From CAVPDA01 sp963702495 (GTDB lineage Bacteria > Pseudomonadota > Gammaproteobacteria > Burkholderiales > Rhodocyclaceae), in NCBI GenBank assembly GCA_963702495.1, contig CAVPDA010000012.1, positions 61,733 through 125,732 on the forward strand: DNA of 64,000 nucleotides, given 5' to 3'. A program made the translations under genes and the position numbers. The notes beneath the pieces were generated by a model. The model was not told the DNA's origin. It did no database searches and saw only the letters and a list, made by a program, of their open reading frames with translations. Shown here piece by piece: positions 8,860-17,257 of this stretch; position 1 is the first letter of the stretch; each line of letters opens with the position of its first letter.

Positions 8860-9768
8860 ATGGAAATCGATTCCGCGCCGGTCAAGTCCTATCTGATCGC
8901 GTTGCAGGCGCGCATCATCGCGGCATTGGAGCAGTTCGACGGCAAGCCGTTCCGCACCGACACCTGGGACCGGCCGGGCGGCGGCGGCGGCATTGCCCGC
9001 GTCATCGAGGAGGGAAATTTCTTCGAGCGCGGAGGCTGCAATTTCTCCCATGTCTTCGGCGACAATCTGCCTCCTTCCGCCACCGCGGGCCGCCCGGAGA
9101 TGGCAGGGCGCGGCTTCGACGCCATGGGCGTGTCGCTGGTCCTGCATCCGCGCAATCCGTACTGCCCCACCGTGCATCTCAACGTGCGCCTGTTTCTCGC
9201 GCGCAAGCCCGGCACGGACGCGAGCCCGATCTGGTGGTTCGGCGGCGGCATGGATCTGACGCCCTACTATCCGTTCGCGGAAGACGCGCGCCACTTCCAT
9301 GCCGCCTGCAAGCAGGCGCTGGATCCGTTCGGCGCAGGCGTGCACCGGCAGTACAAGGAATGGTGCGACCGCTACTTCTTCCTCAAGCACCGCAACGAGC
9401 CGCGCGGCATCGGCGGCATCTTCTACGACGACCTGGCCGAAGGCGGCTTCGAGCGCTGCTTCGCCCTCACCCGCAGCGTCGGCGACAGCTTCCTCGACGC
9501 CTACCTGCCGATCATCACGCGCCGCCGCGACCACCCCTACGGCGAGCGCGAGCGCGATTTCCAGGCCTATCGCCGCGGACGCTACGTGGAGTTCAATCTG
9601 GTGTTCGACCGCGGCACCCTGTTCGGCCTGCAATCGGGCGGGCGCACCGAATCCATCCTCATGTCGCTGCCGCCCGTCGTCAAATGGCGCTACGACTGGC
9701 GCCCGCAACCCGGCAGCGCCGAAGAAAGACTCTACAAGGAGTTTCTGGTAGCGAAGGACTGGGTGTAG
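8860..9768 (+). CDS. hemF: oxygen-dependent coproporphyrinogen III oxidase HemF
   Basis: 302 residues with the family signature of aerobic coproporphyrinogen oxidase: FERGGCNFSHVFG, FDAMGVSLVLHPRNPY, WWFGGGMDLTPYYP, KEWCDRYFFLKHRNE and RGIGGIFYDDL, then RRGRYVEFNLVFDRGT. It converts coproporphyrinogen III to protoporphyrinogen IX using O2 in heme synthesis. The purD-hemF order is common in betaproteobacteria. It converges on hemY, with 46 bases between stops and no clear terminator there. Confidence 0.97.
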   Translation: MEIDSAPVKSYLIALQARIIAALEQFDGKPFRTDTWDRPGGGGGIARVIEEGNFFERGGCNFSHVFGDNLPPSATAGRPEMAGRGFDAMGVSLVLHPRNPYCPTVHLNVRLFLARKPGTDASPIWWFGGGMDLTPYYPFAEDARHFHAACKQALDPFGAGVHRQYKEWCDRYFFLKHRNEPRGIGGIFYDDLAEGGFERCFALTRSVGDSFLDAYLPIITRRRDHPYGERERDFQAYRRGRYVEFNLVFDRGTLFGLQSGGRTESILMSLPPVVKWRYDWRPQPGSAEERLYKEFLVAKDWV

Positions 9769-9814
9769 CTCCGTCCTCGGCTGCCCCCGCTGCTGGAGCC
9801 GAAACGCGGCGCGG

Positions 9815-10984
9815 CTAGGTGAAGGCTGCTGCGGCGCGGTAATGGCGGTCAGCCTCTTCGCCGCGCTGCAGTTGGTCGAACAGTTCCGCCAGCTCGAGAT
9901 GGGCGGCGCGGGTGGGCTGCACCGCCAGCGAGGCTTCCAGGTAGCTCTGCGCCTTGCCCCACAGTTGCTGGATGCGGCACAGGCGGCCGAGGGTGAGCAG
10001 CAGTTGCGCATCGCGCGGCCGCGCCTGCAGCCAGCCTTCGGCGCGGGTGATGCGATCCAGCGCCTCGCCGTGCTTGCATTCGGCGTAGAGGCCGACCAGT
10101 TCGTCGTCCCAGTTCGCTTCCAGGCGTGTTTCGATGATCCTCTGCGCCGCGCCGCAGTCGCCGGCCTGGATCAGGGCGCGGGCGGCGCTCGCCGCGGCCC
10201 GCGATTCGCGGCGCTCGGCATGGGGCAGGTCGCTCCAGTAGCCGATCAGCTGGGCGGCATCGCCGGCGCGGCTGTTGATGTTCTCCAGGTGAGCACGCTG
10301 CTTCAGGGACGCGGCATGCTCCGGCGCAATGGCGCGATGCTTCTCCAGCAGGCGCGTCACCCGCAGCACGTCCTGCCAGCGGCCGAGGGCCTGGTGTACC
10401 CGCAGCGCCAGACGCAGGGCCGCGATATGCCGCCGGCCGCCTTCCTGCAGGCTGTCCAGGCTCTCCAGCGCAGCGCCGAAGCGGCGCGCGTCAACATGCA
10501 GTTCGGCCTCGGTCATGAGGCGCGCCGTATGCAGTTCCCCGTCATGCTGCAGGGCGCGTTCCAGCCACTGCGCTTCGCGCTTGTCGTCGTTCATGCCGCG
10601 CGCCGCGCGCGCCGCCACCAATGCCGCCAGTCCCGGCGACTCGCCGCCCTGGACCGCCTGCTCGGCGCACTTCAGTGCCTGACCGTAGCGGCCCTCGAAC
10701 AGCAGGCGCAAGGATTCGCGGAACGAGACGGCAGCCTTTTCGCGGCGCTTGCGGGCGCGGAACTGGCGCACCGCCTGCGGCATGCGCAGCGTGCGGACGA
10801 CCAGGCGCAGCAGCAGATAGAGCAGCGCAAAACCGCCCACCATCAGCAACAACAGCAGATTGAGGGAGATCTCGACGCGCCAGGGCGGCAGCACGAACAG
10901 CGCATAGCCGTCGTTGTAGCGACCGGCGATGGCCAGCAGCACCGCGGCGGAGAACAGCGCAAGCAGCCAGAACAGGAGGCGCAT
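9815..10984 (-). CDS. hemY: HemY family tetratricopeptide membrane protein
   Basis: 389 residues. Two N-terminal membrane helices (residues about 1-20 and 40-62, MRLLFWLLALFSAAVLL and LNLLLLLMVGGFALLYLLL) are followed by a cytoplasmic helical repeat region; near the C-terminus a tetratricopeptide repeat is readable (QLLLTLGRLCRIQQLWGKA, then LELAELFDQLQRGEEA). This is the proteobacterial HemY found at the end of hemCDXY operons; its role in porphyrin metabolism is not biochemically settled, and it is unrelated to the Bacillus protoporphyrinogen oxidase of the same name. Starts 17 bases after hemX. Confidence 0.9.
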   Translation of the reverse strand: MRLLFWLLALFSAAVLLAIAGRYNDGYALFVLPPWRVEISLNLLLLLMVGGFALLYLLLRLVVRTLRMPQAVRQFRARKRREKAAVSFRESLRLLFEGRYGQALKCAEQAVQGGESPGLAALVAARAARGMNDDKREAQWLERALQHDGELHTARLMTEAELHVDARRFGAALESLDSLQEGGRRHIAALRLALRVHQALGRWQDVLRVTRLLEKHRAIAPEHAASLKQRAHLENINSRAGDAAQLIGYWSDLPHAERRESRAAASAARALIQAGDCGAAQRIIETRLEANWDDELVGLYAECKHGEALDRITRAEGWLQARPRDAQLLLTLGRLCRIQQLWGKAQSYLEASLAVQPTRAAHLELAELFDQLQRGEEADRHYRAAAAFT

Positions 10985-11001
10985 GGCGGAGGCCTCGGCC
11001 G

Positions 11002-12099
11002 TCAGTGCGCGCCGAGGCCGCCCTTGTCGCGGCCGAGCTTGACGTTGCGCAAGGCGGTGAGGCTGTCGTCCAGCGCCGGGATTTCCAGGGTGAGCTGGGC
11101 GCCCGACAACTGGCGCAGCGTCGCCAGCGCATCCTGGGTCGGCTTGGCCCTGAGGTCGAAATAGCGCTCGATCCAGGCCTGGGCCTGCTTGATGTCCTCG
11201 CGATAGGTGCGGGAGTCGCGCTGGAGCAATGCCAGGCGCGCGTTGATCAATCGCAGCTTGAGGTTCTCGCGCAGTATGAAGGCGTTCTGCGGCGAGAGGA
11301 CCGCCGGATCGGGCCGGTCGAGCCGCCCGATGCGCACCAGTTGGCTGATCTCGCTCCACAGATCGCCCCACAGGCCGGCCCAGAAGCCGCCCTGCGCAGC
11401 CGCTTCGGCCGTCTTCGCCCCATCGCCCCGGCTCACGCTCTCGAATGCCAGAGGCATGCCATCGACGCTGCCCGCGACATGGTCCAGCTTGAGGGAGAGG
11501 CCCGGAACATCCACCAGCGGCAGCGCCTTGAGGCGTTCGATGTCCTGGATCAGCATCTTGCGCAGCGGAAGGAACTGGGCCTGATCGGCGCGCGCCAGGC
11601 GCGCGTCGGCGCTCTGCAGCGCGATCAGGGCCGCCTCGACGTTGCCGGCGAGCTGCAACTGCTGGGCCGCCAGATTCACCGCCTGCTCCACCTCGGCCAG
11701 CACGCGGTCGTCGCGGTTGCGCGTCAGCTCCTGGTAGGCCGCCTCCAGTGCCAGCCGCTGGCTCTGCGACTCGGCGAGCCGCGCTTCCAGCGCCCCCACC
11801 TTGCCCTGCAGATTGGACAGTGCCTCCTGCGTCTGTTTCGACACCAGACGGCTTTCCTTGGCGATGTTGTCCCCCTCCGACAGGCGTTTCGCCAGTTCCT
11901 CCTGCAGGATGTCGGCGCGGCTGCGCGTCTCCCACCACTGCCAGCCGGCGATCGCCAGCGCCAGCAGGGAGATCAGCAGAGCGATGCGGGCCAGCGCCGA
12001 CGAGGGGCGCGGCGCCTCGCTGCGGGCGGGATCGGGCAAGGCGGCGGCGGGATCGGGCAGCGCCGCAGCGCCGGACTGGGCGGCGGCTTCGCCGTTCAT
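11002..12099 (-). CDS. hemX: HemX family membrane-anchored coiled-coil protein
   Basis: 365 residues. A short Ala/Pro-rich cytoplasmic N-terminus containing a repeated ALPDPA motif precedes a single membrane helix (about 37-56, IALLISLLALAIAGWQWW). A long coiled coil follows (ILQEELAKRLSEGDNIAK through EARLAESQSQRLALE) and then a helical HemX domain. Often mislabelled uroporphyrinogen-III C-methyltransferase because of fusions in other species; no methyltransferase motif is present here. Overlaps hemD by 4 bases (ATGA), so the two are translationally coupled. Confidence 0.9.
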   Translation of the reverse strand: MNGEAAAQSGAAALPDPAAALPDPARSEAPRPSSALARIALLISLLALAIAGWQWWETRSRADILQEELAKRLSEGDNIAKESRLVSKQTQEALSNLQGKVGALEARLAESQSQRLALEAAYQELTRNRDDRVLAEVEQAVNLAAQQLQLAGNVEAALIALQSADARLARADQAQFLPLRKMLIQDIERLKALPLVDVPGLSLKLDHVAGSVDGMPLAFESVSRGDGAKTAEAAAQGGFWAGLWGDLWSEISQLVRIGRLDRPDPAVLSPQNAFILRENLKLRLINARLALLQRDSRTYREDIKQAQAWIERYFDLRAKPTQDALATLRQLSGAQLTLEIPALDDSLTALRNVKLGRDKGGLGAH

Positions 12100-12935
12100 G
12101 ATTTCACGCCCGCAGCCGCCGCATCAGGGCGGGAGAAGTGATCGACCAGTCCGCCGAGCAGACCGTCGTCGCCCGGGGCGGTGAGGACCACGCGCGCCAG
12201 GCCGAGGCGCTGCGCCTCCGCGGCGATGCGGCCGTGCGGAACGAACAGCAGGGTCTTGCGCAGCCACTGCTGCCCCAGCTTGCCGACCATGTCGAAGAGA
12301 TTGCGCAGCCCCTCGCTGGAGGTGACGGTGATGGCGTCCAGTTCGTCGCGCGCCCACAGCTTGAGCAGCGGCGCGGCGTCGAGGCGGGGCTTGCCGCGGT
12401 GATAGCATTCGACATATTCGAGTTCCGCGCCGCGGGCGATCAGCGTGTCGCCCAGCAACTCGCGTCCGCCGTCGCCGCGAAAAATCACCACACGCCTGCC
12501 GGCGATGCGCTCCGCCGCCAGGGGCGCGAGTTCCAGCAGCGCCTCCGAGTCGAAGCGGCCCTGCGGCGCGATCACGTCCCGGAAACCGTAGCGCGCCAAT
12601 TCCTTCTCGCTCGACTTGCCGATGCAGGCCACGCGCACCGATTCGGGCCAACTGCGGCGCGCGGTGACGACATTGAGCGCCTTGTTCACCGCGTTGGGGC
12701 TGATGAAGATGGCGAGATCGAACTGATCGAGCCGGTCGGCGACGTCGACGATGGGCTGCACATCCTCCACGTCGAAGATCGCCAGCACCGGGAACTGCAC
12801 CGGGATGCCGCCGGCGGCGGCGATGCCGTCGGCCAGCCCTTGCGCCTGCGCCTGCGGCCGCGTCACCACGATATGGCGACCGGCGAGCGGCAGCGCGGAG
12901 GCGGATGCGATGGCGACGGCCATGGCGCGGCTCAT
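12096..12935 (-). CDS. hemD: uroporphyrinogen-III synthase HemD
   Basis: 279 residues. Weakly conserved family recognised by GRHIVVTRPQAQAQGLADGI at the start, DLAIFISPNAVNKAL (about 95-110), the hinge VACIGKSSEKEL, VVIFRGDGGRELLGD, and ITVTSSEGLRNLF near the C-terminus, in the two-domain order expected. It cyclises hydroxymethylbilane with inversion of ring D. It overlaps hemC and hemX by 4 bases each, forming one tightly packed heme operon. Confidence 0.94.
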   Translation of the reverse strand: MSRAMAVAIASASALPLAGRHIVVTRPQAQAQGLADGIAAAGGIPVQFPVLAIFDVEDVQPIVDVADRLDQFDLAIFISPNAVNKALNVVTARRSWPESVRVACIGKSSEKELARYGFRDVIAPQGRFDSEALLELAPLAAERIAGRRVVIFRGDGGRELLGDTLIARGAELEYVECYHRGKPRLDAAPLLKLWARDELDAITVTSSEGLRNLFDMVGKLGQQWLRKTLLFVPHGRIAAEAQRLGLARVVLTAPGDDGLLGGLVDHFSRPDAAAAGVKS

Positions 12936-13879
12936 GGGCGGTGGCCGGCAAGGGCGGCCAGGATCTCGTCGGCGCCCTGACCGCGCAGTTTCTGCGCCAG
13001 CTCCAGCCCCAGCCGTTGTGGGTCGTCCGCGCCGCCGAACACTTCGGCGCTGGCCATGCGCTTGCCGTCAGGCAGGGCGACGAATCCGCGCAGCCGGATG
13101 CGCCCGTCCTGCAGTTCGGCGTAGGCGCCCAGCGGCACTTCGCAGCTCCCCGCCAGCGCCCTCGACAGGGCGCGCTCGGCGCGCACGCAGGCGGAAGTCG
13201 CGGCATGATCGAGCGGCGCCATCCAGGCCGCCACTTCCGGCCGCCCCGCCAGCGCCTCGATGCCCAACGCCCCCTGGCCGGCGGCGGGCAGCGACAGCTC
13301 CGCCGGCAGCGTGGCGCGAATGCGGCCCGCCAGGCCGAGGCGCAGCAGGCCCGCCGCCGCCAGCATGATCGCATCATAGTCGCCGGCGTCCAGCTTGCGC
13401 AGGCGGGTGTCGAGATTGCCGCGCAGACTGGTGACCGCAAGGTGGGGAAAGCGCGCATGAAGCTGCGCCTCGCGCCGCAGGCTCGAGGTGCCGACCACCG
13501 CCCCCGGCGGCATGTCTTCCAGCGACGCGTACTTGCTGGAGACGAGGGCGTCGAGCGGAACCTCGCGCTGCGAGATGGCGACCAGGGCGAACTCGTCCGC
13601 CATGTCCATCGGCACGTCCTTCATCGAATGCACTGCGATGTCGGCGCTGCCGTCGAGCAGTGCCGTTTCCAGCTCCTTGACGAACAGCCCCTTGCCGCCC
13701 ACCTGGGACAAGGGCCGGTCGAGGATCTTGTCGCCGCGGGTGGTCATGCCGAGAATCTCGACGCGGCAGCCCGGGTATAATCCGGCGAGCCGATCGCGCA
13801 CGTGCTCGGCCTGCCACATGGCGAGGCGGCTTTCACGCGAGGCGATGACGATGTGCTCGGGGGCGGGAAGCGTGGCCAC
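12932..13879 (-). CDS. hemC: porphobilinogen deaminase (hydroxymethylbilane synthase) HemC
   Basis: 315 residues from a GTG start at 13879; an upstream in-frame extension exists but has no family similarity, and an AAAGAG ribosome site lies 9 bases before this GTG. Signatures are IVIASRESRLAMWQA, GDKILDRPLSQVGGKGLFVKE, the DLAVHSMKDVP-type motif (DIAVHSMKDVPMDM), GTSSLRREAQL, LRGNLDTRL, AAAGLLRLGL and LPAAGQGALGIE. The dipyrromethane cofactor cysteine is in AGSCEVPLGAYA. The gene is head-to-head with the next feature, with only 7 bases between start codons. Confidence 0.95.
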   Translation of the reverse strand: MATLPAPEHIVIASRESRLAMWQAEHVRDRLAGLYPGCRVEILGMTTRGDKILDRPLSQVGGKGLFVKELETALLDGSADIAVHSMKDVPMDMADEFALVAISQREVPLDALVSSKYASLEDMPPGAVVGTSSLRREAQLHARFPHLAVTSLRGNLDTRLRKLDAGDYDAIMLAAAGLLRLGLAGRIRATLPAELSLPAAGQGALGIEALAGRPEVAAWMAPLDHAATSACVRAERALSRALAGSCEVPLGAYAELQDGRIRLRGFVALPDGKRMASAEVFGGADDPQRLGLELAQKLRGQGADEILAALAGHRP

Positions 13880-13886
13880 GTTGACG

Positions 13887-14399
13887 ATGCTCTTTGGATG
13901 CCTGAAAGGTTCGACGGCGGCGCACTCTTCGCGCCTCTGGCTGGCGATTCTAGCATGGCTGCCCGGCGCGCTCGGCGCCGCCGAGGGCAGCCTGGCGGCA
14001 GCCCGGGACCTCGCCCGCGACGGGCACGACCTGAGCGCGAAAAGGCTGCCCATGATGGTGCTGTACAGCCAGGCGGATTGCCCCTGGTGCGAGCGCGCCC
14101 GGCGCGAGTACCTGGTCCCGATGCAGCGCGACGCCGCCTACCGCGACCGGGTCGTGCTGCGCCAGATCGACATCGATTCGGACGCCCCCCTCACCGACTT
14201 CGCCGGCCACCCGACCACCCATCGCGAGTTCGGCAAGGCGGAGCGCGCCCGCGTCGCGCCCACCGTCATGATCTACGGCCCCGGCGGCGAGCGGCTGTCC
14301 GATCCCATCGTCGGCTTCCGCATCCCGGATTTCTACGGCGCCTACCTCGAGCGCGCCATCGACGAGGGACTCGCCAAAGTGCGCCGGAGCGGAAAATGA
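13887..14399 (+). CDS. secreted thioredoxin-fold protein (SoxW/DsbD-gamma-like)
   Basis: 170 residues. An N-terminal signal peptide (SSRLWLAILAWLPGALGA, cleavage near residue 32) precedes a thioredoxin fold with the redox motif CPWCERARREYL (Cys-Pro-Trp-Cys) after MMVLYSQAD, and the cis-proline region VAPTVMIYGPGGER. This points to a periplasmic disulfide reductase or thiol carrier; partner unknown. The stop overlaps the ppc start (ATGA). Its promoter must lie within hemC coding sequence if the start is right. Alternative start ATG at 14049 or 14052 would remove the signal peptide and is less likely. Confidence 0.78.
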   Translation: MLFGCLKGSTAAHSSRLWLAILAWLPGALGAAEGSLAAARDLARDGHDLSAKRLPMMVLYSQADCPWCERARREYLVPMQRDAAYRDRVVLRQIDIDSDAPLTDFAGHPTTHREFGKAERARVAPTVMIYGPGGERLSDPIVGFRIPDFYGAYLERAIDEGLAKVRRSGK

Positions 14400-17164
14400 A
14401 AGCGGACGCCACCGCGGCTCAGGACGAAAAGGATCTGCCGCTGCGGGAGGACATCCGCCTGCTCGGCCGCATCCTCGGCGACACCGTGCGCGCCCAGGAA
14501 GGCGAGGCCGTGTTCGACCTGGTGGAGCGCATACGCCAGGCCGCCATCCGCTATCACCGGGAGGAGGACAGGAGCGCACGGCGCGAGCTCGAGGCCACCC
14601 TCGACAGTCTGAGCCGCGACCAGACGCTGCAGGTGGTGCGCGCCTTCAGCTATTTTTCCCATCTCGCCAACATCGCCGAGGACCAGCACCATATCCGCCG
14701 CACCCGCGCCCACGCGCTGGCCGGTTCGGCGCCGCGCGCAGGCACCCTGGCGTACGCCGTGGCCCGGGCCGCCGAGGCCGGCATCGGTTTCGCCCGGCTG
14801 CAGGATTTCTTCCGCAATGCGCTGGTGGTCCCGGTCCTGACGGCGCATCCGACCGAGGTGCAGCGCAAGAGCATCCTCACCTGCGAGCGGGAGATCGGGC
14901 AACTGCTGGAAAGCCGCGACCGCCTGCGGCTCACGTCCGAGGAACTGGCGGAGCACGAAGAATCGCTGCGGTGCCAGGTGCTCACCCTGTGGCAGACGCG
15001 CATGCTGCGCCTGGCCAAGCTGTCGGTGATCGACGAAGTGGCGAACGGGCTGTCCTTCTACGATTACACCTTCCTGCGCCAGCTGCCGCGGCTCTATTCC
15101 GGCCTCGAAGACCTGCTCGCCGAGCGCGACCGCTACTGGAAATCCAGCGAGCTGCCCTCCTTCCTGCGGCTGGGAAGCTGGATCGGCGGCGACCGCGACG
15201 GCAATCCCTTCGTCACGGCCGACGTGCTGCGGCGCACGCTGCGCATGCAATCGGCGCGGGTCATCGATTTCTATCTGGAGGAAGTGCACGCGCTGGGCGC
15301 CGAACTGTCCCTCGCCACGCGCCTGGTGAGCGTGTCCGAGCAGTTGGCCGAACTGGCGGAGCGTTCGCCGGACCGCTCGGCGCAGCGCCAGGACGAGCCC
15401 TATCGCCGTGCCTTGATCCACGTCTACGCGCGGCTCGCGGCGACGGCGCGTACCCTCGACCAGTTCGAGGCGCTGCGCCACGCCGTGGCAGAGGCGCCGC
15501 CCTATGCCGCCAGCAGCGAATTCGCCGCCGACCTCGACATCATCCATCGTTCGCTGGCGGCCAACGGCTCCCTCACCCTGGCGCGCGGCCGCCTGCGCAG
15601 CCTGCGGCGGGCGGCGGATGTCTTCGGCTTCCATCTCGCCGCCCTCGACCTGCGCCAGAATTCGGAAGTGCACGAGCGCGTGGTCGCCGAACTGCTGGCG
15701 GTGGCGCGGCCGCAGATCGACTACCACAGCCTGGACGAAGAGGCGCGCATCGCCCTGCTGCTGGAGGAACTGTCGAGCGCGCGGCCGCTCGCCTCTCCGT
15801 ACCTGCGCTATTCCGACGAGACGGCCTCTGAGCTGGAGATCGTGCGCACGGCGGCGGAAATGCAGCGGCGCTACGGCGCAGCCTGCATTCCCAACTACAT
15901 CATTTCCAAGACCGACGGCGTCTCCGACCTGCTGGAGGTCGGCGTCCTGCTCAAGGAGGCGGGTCTGCTACGGCCGCTGGAAGGGGGCCTGGACGTCAAC
16001 ATCATTCCGCTGTTCGAAACCATCGGCGACCTGCGCAACAGCGGCAGCATCATCGAGCGCCTGTTTCGCATCCCGCTCTACCTGCGCCTGCTCGGCTCGC
16101 GCGGCGGTGCCCAGGAGGTGATGCTGGGGTATTCCGACAGCAACAAGGACGGCGGCTTCCTCAGCTCCGGCTGGGAGCTGTACAAGGCGGAGATCGGGCT
16201 GGTCCAGGTGTTCCGCCGCCACGGCGTGCAGTTGCGCCTGTTCCACGGCCGCGGCGGCTCGGTGGGACGCGGCGGCGGCCCGAGCTACCAGGCCATCCTG
16301 GCCCAGCCCGGCGGCGCCGTGCAGGGCCAGATCCGCATCACCGAACAGGGCGAGGTGATCGCCAGCAAGTACTCCAACCCCGAGGTCGGCCGGCGCAATC
16401 TGGAGATTCTCGCCGCGGCGACGCTGGAGGCGAGCCTGCTCCATCCCCAGGAGGACGCAGCACGCGCCGAGTACCGGGAGGCGATGGAGGAGCTGTCCGC
16501 CCACGCCTTCGCCGCCTACCGCAGCCTGGTCTACGAAACGCCGGAGTTCGAGCGCTATTTCTGGGAATCGACGGTGATCAGCGAGATCGCCCATCTCAAC
16601 ATCGGCTCGCGCCCGGCGTCGCGCAAGAAGACCACCCGCATCGAAGACCTGCGCGCCATCCCCTGGGTGTTCAGCTGGGCCCAATGCCGCCTCATGCTGC
16701 CGGGCTGGTACGGCTTCGGCAGCGCGGTGGAAGCCTGGCTGGCGCAGCGCGGCGACGACGGCCTCGCCCTGCTGCAGCAGATGCACCGCGACTGGGATTT
16801 TTTCCAGACGCTGCTTTCCAACATGGACATGGTACTGGCCAAGACCGACATCGCCATCGCCGCGCGCTATGCCCGGCTGGTGAGCGACGCCGCCCTGCAC
16901 GACGCCGTCTTTCCCCGGTTGCGCGCCGAGTTGCAGGCCAGCGTCGACGCGCTGCTGCGCATCACCGGCCAGCAGGAGCTGCTGCAGGGCAACCCGCTGC
17001 TCAAGCGCTCCATCCGCAACCGCTTCCCCTACCTCGATCCGCTCAACCACCTGCAGATCGAACTGATGAAGCGCCTCCGGGCCGGCAACGAGGACGAGCG
17101 CCTCAAGCGCGGCATCCACCTCACCATCAACGGCATCGCGGCAGGCCTGCGCAACAGCGGCTGA
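14396..17164 (+). CDS. ppc: phosphoenolpyruvate carboxylase
   Basis: 922 residues, typical bacterial length. Catalytic and binding motifs in order: VLTAHPTEVQRKSI (His about 155), LGSWIGGDRDGNPFV, FHLAALDLRQNSEVH, VMLGYSDSNKDGG (about 575-587), LFHGRGGSVGRGGGP (the mobile loop, about 620-634) and the C-terminal end RNSG, where the terminal Gly is part of the family's regulatory C-terminus. It makes oxaloacetate from PEP and bicarbonate to refill the citric acid cycle. ATGA overlap with the thioredoxin-like gene upstream. Position beside hemCDXY is common in betaproteobacteria. Confidence 0.97.
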   Translation: MKADATAAQDEKDLPLREDIRLLGRILGDTVRAQEGEAVFDLVERIRQAAIRYHREEDRSARRELEATLDSLSRDQTLQVVRAFSYFSHLANIAEDQHHIRRTRAHALAGSAPRAGTLAYAVARAAEAGIGFARLQDFFRNALVVPVLTAHPTEVQRKSILTCEREIGQLLESRDRLRLTSEELAEHEESLRCQVLTLWQTRMLRLAKLSVIDEVANGLSFYDYTFLRQLPRLYSGLEDLLAERDRYWKSSELPSFLRLGSWIGGDRDGNPFVTADVLRRTLRMQSARVIDFYLEEVHALGAELSLATRLVSVSEQLAELAERSPDRSAQRQDEPYRRALIHVYARLAATARTLDQFEALRHAVAEAPPYAASSEFAADLDIIHRSLAANGSLTLARGRLRSLRRAADVFGFHLAALDLRQNSEVHERVVAELLAVARPQIDYHSLDEEARIALLLEELSSARPLASPYLRYSDETASELEIVRTAAEMQRRYGAACIPNYIISKTDGVSDLLEVGVLLKEAGLLRPLEGGLDVNIIPLFETIGDLRNSGSIIERLFRIPLYLRLLGSRGGAQEVMLGYSDSNKDGGFLSSGWELYKAEIGLVQVFRRHGVQLRLFHGRGGSVGRGGGPSYQAILAQPGGAVQGQIRITEQGEVIASKYSNPEVGRRNLEILAAATLEASLLHPQEDAARAEYREAMEELSAHAFAAYRSLVYETPEFERYFWESTVISEIAHLNIGSRPASRKKTTRIEDLRAIPWVFSWAQCRLMLPGWYGFGSAVEAWLAQRGDDGLALLQQMHRDWDFFQTLLSNMDMVLAKTDIAIAARYARLVSDAALHDAVFPRLRAELQASVDALLRITGQQELLQGNPLLKRSIRNRFPYLDPLNHLQIELMKRLRAGNEDERLKRGIHLTINGIAAGLRNSG

Positions 17165-17213
17165 GCTCCGGCGCGCGCTGCGGGGCCGAATCCGGCCGAA
17201 CTCGGGCTGTGTC

Positions 17214-17229
17214 GTAGGGCGCGCCCTAC
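17214..17229. repeat. perfect 16-bp palindrome between ppc and the converging channel gene
   Basis: GTAGGGCGCGCCCTAC is fully self-complementary and sits in the 93-base convergent gap between ppc and the channel gene. It may act in transcription end formation or belong to a dispersed intergenic repeat; there is no T-run and no loop, so it is not a standard terminator. Confidence 0.55.
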
Positions 17230-17257
17230 CGCTTCCCCGCGCGGGCCACGCCCACCC

